Positions 52,672 to 60,766 of a stretch of 64,000 nucleotides of DNA are shown here, piece after piece. A program made the position numbers and the translations under genes. The notes beneath the pieces are model-generated. The model had not been told where the DNA came from. It did not search any database and saw only the letters and a list, made by a program, of their open reading frames with translations. The first letter of the stretch is position 1; every line of letters begins with the position of its first letter. The DNA comes from Elusimicrobiaceae bacterium (GTDB lineage: Bacteria; Elusimicrobiota; Elusimicrobia; Elusimicrobiales; Elusimicrobiaceae), in NCBI GenBank assembly GCA_016283355.1, contig JAEEMS010000021.1:1-64000 (forward strand), in the 5' to 3' direction.

Positions 52672-53586
52672 ATGAAACAGATTGTTAAGTGGGGTCTCAT
52701 TATTTTTTGGGGATTGATAGGAATATTCCTGTGTGCGGTTTTGCTGAATTCCTATCGTTTCCGACGGCCTAGTTATCTTTCTGCACAAGAAAAACTGGTA
52801 GTTTCGGGTTATGTACCCCATATTATTGTGCGTGAATTACTTGGAGCATCGGTGCCGATTTTGCAATTACTTCCACCGGGCACAGAGCCGCATTCATTCG
52901 AGCCGACCCCCGGGGCTTTGGTGCAGTTAAAAAATGCGACCGCATTTGTTTACGTATCGGATGAACTGGAACCGTGGGCGGCAGATCTTGCTAAGGCAGC
53001 CGGTTCCCGTACGCGGGTACTCCAATTAGCTGCACTGGTTTCTTCTTCTTCTTCTCAAGATCCGCATATTTGGATGGATTTGGGGAAAATGCAAACACTT
53101 TTTGCGCAAACAGCAGAATTTTTATGCGAAATTTATCCTAAAGATTGTGAAAAAATTCGTCATAATCGTGATAAATCTATCAAGCAAATTGAGCAGTTGA
53201 AACGAGAATTCGCGGATACTCTTACTACTTGTAAATATAACAAAGTGATACACATTGGGCATTTGGCTTTTAAAAATTTACTCACACCTTACGGCATTGA
53301 TTTAATTTCTCTTTCGGGCACTTCTCACGAAGGAGAACATTCGGTTAAAAAGATGGTACAAATCATTGGCTTGGTGCAAACGTATCACATTCCGGCTATT
53401 TTTACGGAAGAAACACTTTCCGCGCGTTTGGCGCAATCTGTGGTGGATGAAACGGGTGTAGAAATAGTAAAACTATATCCCATTGAGTATGTTTCAAAAC
53501 AGGATTTCGACCATCAGGTATCGTATATTGATTTGATGCACCGTAACTTAGAAAGTTTAAAACGGGGGTTACAATGTCCGGCATAA
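52672..53586 (+). CDS. Metal ABC transporter substrate-binding protein (ZnuA/TroA type)
   Basis: 304-aa extracytoplasmic protein of the cluster A-I binding-protein family. The four metal-ligand regions are recognisable: TEPHSFEP (His near 82), DPHIWMD (His near 128), IHIGHLAF (His near 200) and the acidic TEETLSARL segment (about 264). A hydrophobic N-terminal helix (about 5-27) has no lipobox, so it is probably a signal anchor. The usual ZnuA His-rich loop is missing, so Zn versus Mn cannot be decided. The start at 52672 is preferred because an upstream in-frame ATG would place the -10 box inside the gene. Confidence 0.9.
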   Translation: MKQIVKWGLIIFWGLIGIFLCAVLLNSYRFRRPSYLSAQEKLVVSGYVPHIIVRELLGASVPILQLLPPGTEPHSFEPTPGALVQLKNATAFVYVSDELEPWAADLAKAAGSRTRVLQLAALVSSSSSQDPHIWMDLGKMQTLFAQTAEFLCEIYPKDCEKIRHNRDKSIKQIEQLKREFADTLTTCKYNKVIHIGHLAFKNLLTPYGIDLISLSGTSHEGEHSVKKMVQIIGLVQTYHIPAIFTEETLSARLAQSVVDETGVEIVKLYPIEYVSKQDFDHQVSYIDLMHRNLESLKRGLQCPA

Positions 53587-54371
53587 TAAAAGCGCAAAAT
53601 GTCAATTTTGCTTATACCCGCACTCCGGTATTGGAAAATATTTCGTTTGAGATACAACCGGGGGATTACGTTGGCATCATCGGGCCCAATGGCGGTGGAA
53701 AAACTACTTTGCTGAAGGTAATGTTGGGATTGGAGAAAGGGAAGGGGAGCATCGAGTTGTTTGGAACCCCTCTGCCCCAATTCCAAGAATGGCATAAGAT
53801 CGGTTATTTGGCGCAAAAAAGCCCCGTTTCCCAATCTCGTTTTCCCATTTCGGCGCAGGAAGTGGTGTTAATGGGATTGCTGGGTCGACGCGGAAGTCGT
53901 ATTTCGGTAGGTGAACTCAAACAAGTGTATGAAGCCATGCAGCAAACCAATACACGGGAATATGCCGATCGCATTTTCAACGATTTATCCATCGGTCAGC
54001 AACAACGTGTACTCCTGGCCCGCGCGTTGGTCAGTCATCCGCAGCTGTTAATTTTGGATGAACCTTCTACCGCATTGGATGCTTCATCGCGGGAATTATT
54101 CTTTAATTTATTAGGAAATTTGAATAAAAAGCAAGGTGTTACCATTTTACTGATTACCCATGACACCGGGGAAGTCGGGAAATATATTTCCAAATTTATG
54201 TATATCGATAAAACGCTCGTATTTTTTGGTACGAAACCGGAATTTTGTCACTCAAAAGCGGTAGCTGAAAAATTGGGAGCGTTTGCCCAACATACCATTG
54301 ATCATTTGCACAATCATCATGGTCATTGTCCGCTGGGGGCCGATTGCGAGGAGTGCGCCCATGATCACTGA
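53574..54371 (+). CDS. Metal ABC transporter ATPase (ZnuC-like) with His/Cys-rich tail
   Basis: 265-aa nucleotide-binding subunit. Walker A GPNGGGKTTLL near residue 39, Q-loop YLAQKSPVSQ, signature LSIGQQQRVLLARAL near 142, Walker B LLILDEPSTALD near 159 and the H-loop LLITHDTGEV are all present. The C-terminal 26 residues contain eight His and three Cys, a likely metal-binding tail not found in most ZnuC proteins. It overlaps the end of the binding-protein gene by 13 nt and the start of the permease by 11 nt. Confidence 0.94.
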   Translation: MSGIIKAQNVNFAYTRTPVLENISFEIQPGDYVGIIGPNGGGKTTLLKVMLGLEKGKGSIELFGTPLPQFQEWHKIGYLAQKSPVSQSRFPISAQEVVLMGLLGRRGSRISVGELKQVYEAMQQTNTREYADRIFNDLSIGQQQRVLLARALVSHPQLLILDEPSTALDASSRELFFNLLGNLNKKQGVTILLITHDTGEVGKYISKFMYIDKTLVFFGTKPEFCHSKAVAEKLGAFAQHTIDHLHNHHGHCPLGADCEECAHDH

Positions 54372-55170
54372 GTTTTTGAGTTACGGTTTTGTGCAAAAAG
54401 GATTAATTGCCGGTAGTTTGGTGGCCGCAGCATGTGCGCTGTTGGGTGTGTTTTTAGTGCTTAAACGATTGTCTTTAATTGGGGACGGCATGAGCCACGT
54501 TTGTTTAACGGGGGTAGCACTGGCCCTTTTTACCGCTACAAGCCCGGTTTATATGTCAATTCCCGTTGTTCTACTTTCTTCTTTAGGGATTATGAAACTT
54601 ACACAAAAGTTTCGTATTTATGGAGATGCGGCTATCGGAATTGTAAGTGCGGCGGGTCTATCTGTTGGGTTGCTTATTACTTCGTTGGCCGGCGGTTTTA
54701 ACACGGATTTGTTAAGCTATTTGTTTGGCAGTATTTTGACGGTGACAACGGACGAAACTGTATTATGTGGCCTGCTGTTTATAATTATTTTAACGGGCAT
54801 TTGCCTTTTTTATCGGGAGGTTACTTCAGCCTGTTTTGATGAACCGTTTGCGAAAACACGCGGAATAAAAGTGGGAACGGTCAATGCCGTCTTGGTGATG
54901 ATTACTTCCGTAGCGGTGGTTTTGGCATTCAAGGTGGTGGGTATTTTCCTGATTTCGGCTTTGCTCATTATTCCCCCGGTAGCATCTTTGTTGGTAGCCC
55001 GTACTTTTAAGCAAGTTTTATGTTTGGCTGTTGTGTTTGGTGTGCTCAGTGTGTGGGGAGGAATTTACATTTCATTCGTATGGGATATTCCTTCGGGCGC
55101 TTGTGTGATTTTGATGAATTTACTGTTCTTGTTGGGTAGCTATACGTACAATAAAATAATGGGCAAATAA
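54361..55170 (+). CDS. Metal ABC transporter permease (ZnuB/TroC type)
   Basis: 269 aa from the ATG at 54361, which has SD gaggag 7 nt upstream and overlaps the ATPase stop; a longer reading from 54283 would lie wholly within the His/Cys tail. Eight to nine TM helices. Family sequences include GVFLVLKRLSLIGDGMSHVCLTGVAL near 29-54 and FKVVGIFLISALLIIPPVASLLVA near 204-227. The stop codon shares its last A with the nth ATG. Confidence 0.93.
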   Translation: MITEFLSYGFVQKGLIAGSLVAAACALLGVFLVLKRLSLIGDGMSHVCLTGVALALFTATSPVYMSIPVVLLSSLGIMKLTQKFRIYGDAAIGIVSAAGLSVGLLITSLAGGFNTDLLSYLFGSILTVTTDETVLCGLLFIIILTGICLFYREVTSACFDEPFAKTRGIKVGTVNAVLVMITSVAVVLAFKVVGIFLISALLIIPPVASLLVARTFKQVLCLAVVFGVLSVWGGIYISFVWDIPSGACVILMNLLFLLGSYTYNKIMGK

Positions 55171-55802
55171 TGCAAAAAACAAACATTCTTTCTCTTTTAA
55201 AAGAATTGAAGCGGTTGTATCCCAAACACGTAATTCCCCTGCACCATAAAAATGCATGGGAACTTTTATGTGCGGTGATTCTATCGGCCCAATGCACAGA
55301 TGCCCGCGTCAACACAATTACTCCGCATCTTTTTAAAAAGTATCCCACCGTGCAGGATTTAGCTAAAGCCAATCTCAAGGATGTAGAGACAATTATTCAC
55401 TCCGCAGGGTTCTATCACAGCAAAGCTATTTCTTTGATACAGATGTCTAAGCGAATTTGCGAAGTATACGGAGGAAAAGTCCCCCAAACTATGGAGGAAT
55501 TGCTTACCTTGCGCGGGGTGGCCCGTAAAACGGCCAATGTGATGTTGGGAGATTATTTCAAAAAACCCGCCGGAATAGTGGTAGATACCCATGTAAAGCG
55601 TTTATCTTTTCGCCTGGGACTTACGAAAGAAACCGACCCCGTAAAGATTGAAAAAGATCTTACAAAAATTATTCCCTACAAATATTGGGGTTGGGTGGCC
55701 ATTGCGCTTATCTTACATGGCCGCCAAGTGTGTAACGCTCGCAAACCGGGATGTGCTCGTTGTACGTTGGCGGGTTTGTGCCTTCGAAAAGGTGTAAAGT
55801 AA
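55170..55802 (+). CDS. nth: Endonuclease III
   Basis: Bifunctional DNA glycosylase/AP lyase for oxidised pyrimidines in base excision repair. The 210-aa protein has the helix-hairpin-helix LLTLRGVARKTANVMLG near 110-126 with the catalytic Lys, the catalytic Asp in VVDTHVKRLS near 137, and the [4Fe-4S] site C-x6-C-x2-C-x5-C (about 190-206). Its ATG overlaps the permease stop by 1 nt, so an Fe-S repair enzyme is co-expressed with metal uptake. Confidence 0.96.
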   Translation: MQKTNILSLLKELKRLYPKHVIPLHHKNAWELLCAVILSAQCTDARVNTITPHLFKKYPTVQDLAKANLKDVETIIHSAGFYHSKAISLIQMSKRICEVYGGKVPQTMEELLTLRGVARKTANVMLGDYFKKPAGIVVDTHVKRLSFRLGLTKETDPVKIEKDLTKIIPYKYWGWVAIALILHGRQVCNARKPGCARCTLAGLCLRKGVK

Positions 55803-55825
55803 AAGTGAAAAACGATTCAAACAAT

Positions 55826-55859
55826 AAAAAAGGACGAAACTATTGTTTCGTCCTTTTTT
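55826..55859. terminator. Bidirectional terminator between nth and oadB
   Basis: Fifteen-bp perfect stem with arms 55826-55840 (aaaaaaggacgaaac) and 55845-55859, loop tatt. The U-tract exists on both strands, so it closes the metal ABC-nth operon and the convergent birA-oad operon. Confidence 0.93.
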
Positions 55860-55872
55860 GTGTTTATTAAAT

Positions 55873-57039
55873 TTATTTTCCAAGAATGGCTAAAAGCACA
55901 CCGGCTGCTACGGCACTGCCGATTACCCCTGCCACATTGGGTCCCATCGCGTGCATGAGTAGGTAATTTTGTTTATCGTACTCAAGCCCCACTTTATTAG
56001 ACACACGTGCGGCCATCGGCACGGCAGAAACTCCGGCGGAACCGATGAGCGGGTTGATTTTTTCTTTGCCAAACAGGTTCATCAATTTTGCCAGTAGCAC
56101 TCCCGAAGCGGTTGCCACGGAGAAGGCAATAATACCCAGTACCAAAATACCCAACGTTTCCGTTACTAGAAAATGGTCATATTGCAATTTGGAACCAACC
56201 GATAAACCAAGCAAAATCGTTACAATATTGCAGAATTCGTTTTGCAAGGTTTTGGATAACCGTTCCGCTACGCCCGATTCTTTTACTAAATTTCCGAATG
56301 TCAAAGCACCGATTAGCGGTGCGGCGGAAGGCAACAACAAAGCACACAAAAGTAAAATGACAATCGGGAACAAGATTTTTTCCCGCTTGGAAACGGTGCG
56401 AAGTTGTGTCATGCGAATTTTACGTTCTGCATCCGTTGTCAAAAGCTTCATAATAGGTGGTTGGATAACCGGAACGAGTGCCATATAAGAGTACGCCGCC
56501 ACGGCAATCGAGCCCAACAGTTGCGGTGCAAGACGTGTTGTCAAATAAATAGAAGTTGGCCCGTCTGCCCCGCCGATAATGCCAATGGAAGCGGCCTCTT
56601 TAAGCCCAAAGGCAAAGAGTTGTTTATCCCCGATGTAAATATAGGATAAACCGATGGCACCAATCAATGTAGCAAAAATACCGAATTGTGCCGCTCCACC
56701 CAACAAAGCCATTTTAGGATTGGCAATTAGGGGTCCAAAATCCGTCATGGCACCTACGGCCATAAAGATAAACAACGGGAACAAACCGGAATTAATCCCA
56801 AAATTAAACACAATTCCCAAAAAACCGTTGGGCCCTGCGATAGCTTCCCCGGCCGGCATAGGGATGTTAGCTAAAAGACCGCCAAAGGCAATCGGAATTA
56901 AAAGCAACGGTTCAAATTGTTTCTTAATTCCCAACCATAGCAGAAAACAGCATACGGCTATCATTACACCTTGCTGCCACACCATGGAATAAATCCCGGT
57001 GGTTTGCCAAATTTGGATAAATGCTTGTGTAAAGTCCAT
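55873..57039 (-). CDS. oadB: Na+-translocating decarboxylase beta subunit
   Basis: Membrane subunit that decarboxylates carboxybiotin and pumps Na+ outward. The 388-aa protein has about nine TM helices. [20 protein letters not shown] (about 153-172) contains the Asp essential for Na+ transport in this family, and [20 protein letters not shown] and [17 protein letters not shown] are highly conserved. The family serves oxaloacetate, methylmalonyl-CoA, malonate and glutaconyl-CoA decarboxylases. It is last in the birA-oadG-oadA-oadB unit. Confidence 0.95.
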   Translation of the reverse strand: MDFTQAFIQIWQTTGIYSMVWQQGVMIAVCCFLLWLGIKKQFEPLLLIPIAFGGLLANIPMPAGEAIAGPNGFLGIVFNFGINSGLFPLFIFMAVGAMTDFGPLIANPKMALLGGAAQFGIFATLIGAIGLSYIYIGDKQLFAFGLKEAASIGIIGGADGPTSIYLTTRLAPQLLGSIAVAAYSYMALVPVIQPPIMKLLTTDAERKIRMTQLRTVSKREKILFPIVILLLCALLLPSAAPLIGALTFGNLVKESGVAERLSKTLQNEFCNIVTILLGLSVGSKLQYDHFLVTETLGILVLGIIAFSVATASGVLLAKLMNLFGKEKINPLIGSAGVSAVPMAARVSNKVGLEYDKQNYLLMHAMGPNVAGVIGSAVAAGVLLAILGK

Positions 57040-57048
57040 AATCGGCTC

Positions 57049-58842
57049 CTATTTAATTTCTGCCACGGGGTGACCGGTTTGTACCTGATCCCCTTGTTGG
57101 ACGGTAAAGTGAATAACACCGGCGGCCGGCGCGGCAACCGGAGTTTCCATTTTCATCGCTTCAAGCACCAAGATTTCTTGGCCTTCATTCACGCGGTCTC
57201 CGTCCTTGACGCTAAAGCGCAGCACCATGCCCGGTACGGGGGCTTTTACGGTTGCCCCATTGCCGGAAGCAGCAGCCTGGGCCGGAGATTTGGCATCGGA
57301 AGCGGCGGTAGAAATGTTGTAGCGTTTGCCGTTAACGGTGGCGGCATTATCTCCGTCAAAGATAACTTCATAAGGTTTTCCGTTGACGGTTACTTTAACT
57401 GCACCCGTGGTGGTAGTTGTTTTCTTTTGGTCAGCGGCCCAGCGGATACCGTTTACTTTGGCTTTTCCTTGCAAGAATAAAATGCCTTTATCTGCGCAGG
57501 TGGCTACGATAAATTTGTTTTCATCCGTTACAGGGAGACCTGCTTCTTTAAGTTTGGCTTCGGCTACTTTCAACCCTTTCTTGGGGTCAGCGTCGTTGAT
57601 TTCAAGCGGAGTTTTGGTAGTAGGCGGTAAACCCAGTTGCGCACTGGCTTCTTTTACTACCGTCGGATCCGGTTCAACCGGTGTGCGACCGAAATAGCCG
57701 AGCACCATTTTGCCGTAACCGGGGGTAATTTTCTTCCACGCGCCGTTCATGACGTTGGAATAGGCCTGTTGGAAATAAAATTGTGAAACCGGTGTTACGG
57801 ACGTACCGAACCCGCCGAGCTTCACACATTCGCCCATGGCTTTAACAACTTCCGGGAATTTGTCAAACGTGCCGTTATCGCGCATCATTTGGGTGTTGGC
57901 GGTCAATGCGCCGCCGGGCAAAGGTGAGAATGGAATAATCGGGTTGACGGAGGTAGCTTCGGGCGGTAAGAAATATTTGGCCATACAATCTTTAAACACA
58001 TTTTCCGCTTCTTGAATTTTCTTGGGGTCAATGTCCAACGTATAGTCGCTACCGCGCAACGCATGCCACATGGTTAAAATATCGGGTTGGCAAGTACCGC
58101 CGGAAACGGGTTGCATGGAGAGATCTAAACTGTCAGCTCCGGCTTTAATAGCTTCCAAACAGCAAGCAATAGAGTTGCCGGCCGTTTCGTGCGTATGGAA
58201 AACAATTTTAGTTCCTTCCGGCAAGAGTTTGCGTGCCATGGCAATCGTGCGGCCCACGGTGGTGGGGGTAGAGGTGCCGGAAGCATCTTTAAAGCACAAA
58301 GAATCAAACGGCACGCCGGATTTTAAAATTTCGCGCAGAATCCGTTCGTAAAAAATTTCATTGTGAATTTTACCGGTGGTATCCCAACCCGGAGCCAAGG
58401 ACATCATGGTAATACAAATTTCGTGTTTTAAACCGGCGTCTTTGATGCATTGACCGGAATAGATTAAGTTGTTTACGTCATTTAATGCATCAAAGTTACG
58501 GATGGTGGTGGTACCGTGTTTTTTGAATAGTTGTGCGTGTGCTTTGATGACATCCGAAGATTGGCTATCTAACCCTACTACGTTTACCCCGCGGGCCAAT
58601 GTTTGCAAATTAGCATCCGGCCCGGCCGTTTTGCGGAAGGTGTCCATCATGTCAAATGCATCTTCATTGCAATAAAAATAAAGCGCTTGGAATCGTGCGC
58701 CGCCGCCAAATTCCATGTGGTTGATACCCGCGTGACGGGCGGCCTCTACAGCAGGCATAAAATCTTTGGTTAAGACACGCGCCCCGTAAACAGATTGAAA
58801 CCCATCGCGAAACGCGGTAAGCATAAAATTAACTTTCTTCAT
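57049..58842 (-). CDS. oadA: Biotin-dependent carboxyltransferase (OadA-like) with fused biotin carrier domain
   Basis: 597-aa cytoplasmic subunit that moves CO2 from the substrate to its own biotin. A carboxyltransferase TIM barrel (about 1-280) has metal ligands in FRDGFQS (Asp near 12) and HTHETAGNS (HxH near 203) plus the catalytic Lys region LCFKDASGT near 180. A conserved helical domain follows (about 290-470). The C-terminus is a biotinyl carrier domain with EAMKMETPVA (Lys near 564). The N-terminus reads TAFRDGFQSVYGAR where classical OadA has TTLRDAHQS, so it belongs to a divergent branch and the acid it decarboxylates is uncertain. Confidence 0.9.
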   Translation of the reverse strand: MKKVNFMLTAFRDGFQSVYGARVLTKDFMPAVEAARHAGINHMEFGGGARFQALYFYCNEDAFDMMDTFRKTAGPDANLQTLARGVNVVGLDSQSSDVIKAHAQLFKKHGTTTIRNFDALNDVNNLIYSGQCIKDAGLKHEICITMMSLAPGWDTTGKIHNEIFYERILREILKSGVPFDSLCFKDASGTSTPTTVGRTIAMARKLLPEGTKIVFHTHETAGNSIACCLEAIKAGADSLDLSMQPVSGGTCQPDILTMWHALRGSDYTLDIDPKKIQEAENVFKDCMAKYFLPPEATSVNPIIPFSPLPGGALTANTQMMRDNGTFDKFPEVVKAMGECVKLGGFGTSVTPVSQFYFQQAYSNVMNGAWKKITPGYGKMVLGYFGRTPVEPDPTVVKEASAQLGLPPTTKTPLEINDADPKKGLKVAEAKLKEAGLPVTDENKFIVATCADKGILFLQGKAKVNGIRWAADQKKTTTTTGAVKVTVNGKPYEVIFDGDNAATVNGKRYNISTAASDAKSPAQAAASGNGATVKAPVPGMVLRFSVKDGDRVNEGQEILVLEAMKMETPVAAPAAGVIHFTVQQGDQVQTGHPVAEIK

Positions 58843-58860
58843 AATTTATTGACTCCCTTA

Positions 58861-59079
58861 TTATTTTCCTTGAAATCTTTTGGCAGCTGCAATGGCAACC
58901 GCAATGAGTGAACTGTCATCGGTCCCGGGGACCGTTTGCGGGAAATATATTTCCAGCATTTGTACGGTTTTGGCCAAAACCTTCATGGCTCCTACCAATA
59001 AACACAGAAACAACAATACTACCGACATACCGATTACGGTAATACTGACAGATTGCAAAAATAAGTTATCTGCACTCAT
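58861..59079 (-). CDS. oadG: Decarboxylase gamma-type small membrane subunit
   Basis: 72-aa protein with a single TM helix (about 10-34: VSITVIGMSVVLLFLCLLVGAMKVL) and a short cytoplasmic tail ending in AAAKRFQGK. OadG subunits anchor the alpha subunit to the beta subunit; the GMSVVLLFL pattern is typical. The ATG overlaps the birA stop by 4 nt and oadA follows after 18 nt. Confidence 0.85.
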   Translation of the reverse strand: MSADNLFLQSVSITVIGMSVVLLFLCLLVGAMKVLAKTVQMLEIYFPQTVPGTDDSSLIAVAIAAAKRFQGK

Positions 59080-59780
59080 ACAATTAAATCTCCTATCAAA
59101 ATTTCTTTGGGGCCGTTCCCGGCGTTTAGCAAAAGAGCTCCCGCAGGGGAGATATCAGTTACCGTGCCGGTGGCATCCGCTACTCCGTTCTTGACGGAGA
59201 TGGTTTTTCCTAAATAGGGAAATCGTTTTTTGTATTCTTCACGTAGCGAAGCAAAACCGTTTTGTAAAACATCCTCATACCCTTGCCAAAAATAATTTAA
59301 TACGGAAGGGAGCAACATGTTTTTATCAATAAAAATACCGGCCTCGCGCAAAGAAATAGCCGGTTGCCCTACATGGGATAAATCGGACTGTGCTACGTTG
59401 ATGCCGGTCCCCACGATGACGCAAGAAACGCCTTGTTGGGTAGCAACGGCTTCACTCAAAATGCCGCATAATTTTTTTCCTTTGAGTTGTACATCATTGG
59501 GCCACTTAATGGTGGGTTTTCCTCCCAATTCTTCAACGGCGCGGCAAACGGAAAGTGCCATTAATTGAGTTAAATTAGCAATAAAATCCGTTTTAGTGGG
59601 GCGAAGCAAAATAGAGAAATATAAGCCGCCTTTTTGGCTGATCCACTGGCGGGAGAAACGGCCTCTTCCGGCAGTTTGAATATCCGCAGTAACAACAGTT
59701 TTGTCTGCAAGGGTTGAAAAATTTTCTTTCAGATAAGTGTTTGTGGAGTTTATTTCCTTAAAATGTATTTGGCTTTCCAT
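59076..59780 (-). CDS. birA: Biotin-protein ligase BirA (no DNA-binding domain)
   Basis: Activates biotin as biotinyl-AMP and attaches it to carrier lysines, here presumably the OadA carrier domain. From the ATG at 59780 the protein is 234 aa. The catalytic core has AGRGRFSRQWISQKGGLYFSI (about 36-56, GRGRxxRxW loop), KWPNDVQLKGKKLCGIL (about 92-108) and GTGINV near 124. The N-terminal winged helix of E. coli BirA is absent, so it should not repress transcription. The box TGGTACAAT ends 8 nt before the ATG with no SD. It overlaps oadG by 4 nt. Confidence 0.94.
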   Translation of the reverse strand: MESQIHFKEINSTNTYLKENFSTLADKTVVTADIQTAGRGRFSRQWISQKGGLYFSILLRPTKTDFIANLTQLMALSVCRAVEELGGKPTIKWPNDVQLKGKKLCGILSEAVATQQGVSCVIVGTGINVAQSDLSHVGQPAISLREAGIFIDKNMLLPSVLNYFWQGYEDVLQNGFASLREEYKKRFPYLGKTISVKNGVADATGTVTDISPAGALLLNAGNGPKEILIGDLIV

Positions 59781-59788
59781 ATATACAT

Positions 59789-59797
59789 ATTGTACCA
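59789..59797 (-). promoter_or_regulatory. Extended -10 (TGGTACAAT) of the birA-oad operon, leaderless configuration
   Basis: Minus-strand TACAAT with upstream TGG, 8 nt from the birA ATG. Confidence 0.55.
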
Positions 59798-59822
59798 AAT
59801 CTAGAGAAACTACGGCGGAAAA

Positions 59823-60722
59823 TTAATAAGAAACAGCAGATAAGATGGCGGCTACCATGCCGCAAGCATCCGCTTTGTTTTTCCTGGCAATGTCAAAAGC
59901 TGTTCCGTGGGCGGGAGAAGTGCGGACGAAAGGTAAGCCGGCCGTTAAGTGAACAATCGGTTTTGTAGCAGCTAGTTTGATCCCCAAAAGAGCTTGGTCG
60001 TGGTACATGCACAAAAGCCCGTCATATTTCCCTTGCCGGTGTTGCAGCCAAGCCGTATCGGAAGGGAGGGGGCCTGTGAATTTGCCGTGTCTTTTCAAAA
60101 TTTGCAAGGACGGAAGAATTAAGTTGTTTTCTTCAGAGCCGAATTGTCCGTTATCGCTGGCATGAGGATTGACCGCACAGATTCCAACAAAAGGATTTAA
60201 AATTCCGCTATTTTTTAAAGCATTTTTGAAATAAAGCGCGGCGTTTACAATACGTTCTTTTGATAAAGGAAGATGAGAAAGCGGGAAATGTTCCGTTACT
60301 AACGCGCAACGCAGAGAACCGCTTGTAAACATCATAAGCCCGTCTTTTTGAGTTCGTTTGCGTAGTAGTTCCGTATGCCCGGTAAAAGGAATTTTGGCCA
60401 ATGCCCAGCTCTGTTTGGAAATAGGAGCGGTCACTAGCGGGGAACCGGTTTTTAATGCAAGTTTTATTCCTATTTCCACCGCCTGATAGGAAACGAGCCC
60501 TCCCTCTTTAGAAGGTTGAGGGCGGAAAGATAAATGAGGAGCACTTAATGGCAATAATTGGCCTAGTTGCTCGTTCCACCCGGCCTTTCTAAGGGATACT
60601 TCTTCTCCGATTACAATTGCGCGGCAAGCACGTTGCACTTGCGGGTGGCACAATGCTTTTACGGTAATTTCCGGGCCGATACCGGCAGGATCTCCGGCGG
60701 TGATAAGGAGAGTTTTTTTCAT
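59823..60722 (-). CDS. pdxA: 4-hydroxythreonine-4-phosphate dehydrogenase PdxA
   Basis: Pyridoxal-phosphate synthesis enzyme (DXP-dependent route). From ATG 60722 the protein is 299 aa. It shows LLITAGDPAGIGPEITVKAL at the start, the metal-binding His in FTGHTELL, and a CMYHDQALLGIKL segment (His/Asp ligands) near 235-247. GLPFVRTSPAHGTAFDIA is the family's C-terminal signature. An ATG eight codons earlier lies inside the terminator hairpin of the upstream gene. The chosen ATG follows directly after the T-tract, and its only SD candidate (aagggg) is inside the hairpin's 3' arm. Confidence 0.95.
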   Translation of the reverse strand: MKKTLLITAGDPAGIGPEITVKALCHPQVQRACRAIVIGEEVSLRKAGWNEQLGQLLPLSAPHLSFRPQPSKEGGLVSYQAVEIGIKLALKTGSPLVTAPISKQSWALAKIPFTGHTELLRKRTQKDGLMMFTSGSLRCALVTEHFPLSHLPLSKERIVNAALYFKNALKNSGILNPFVGICAVNPHASDNGQFGSEENNLILPSLQILKRHGKFTGPLPSDTAWLQHRQGKYDGLLCMYHDQALLGIKLAATKPIVHLTAGLPFVRTSPAHGTAFDIARKNKADACGMVAAILSAVSY

Positions 60723-60727
60723 ATAAA

Positions 60728-60754
60728 AACGCCCCTTGTTTTCCAAGGGGCGTT
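60728..60754 (-). terminator. Terminator/attenuator between the parvulin gene and pdxA
   Basis: Eleven-bp stem aacgccccttg/caaggggcgtt with loop ttttc (plus-strand reading), followed on the minus strand by a T-run (with the arm's own two Ts, five in a row) and then the pdxA ATG. It is a good intrinsic terminator placed right at the next gene's start codon. Confidence 0.85.
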
Positions 60755-60766
60755 AGAACGGAAATT

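Noticed and set aside
54283-54360. Longer metal permease start
   Set aside because: The extra residues are out-of-frame reading of the ATPase His/Cys tail; ATG 54361 has a strong SD.
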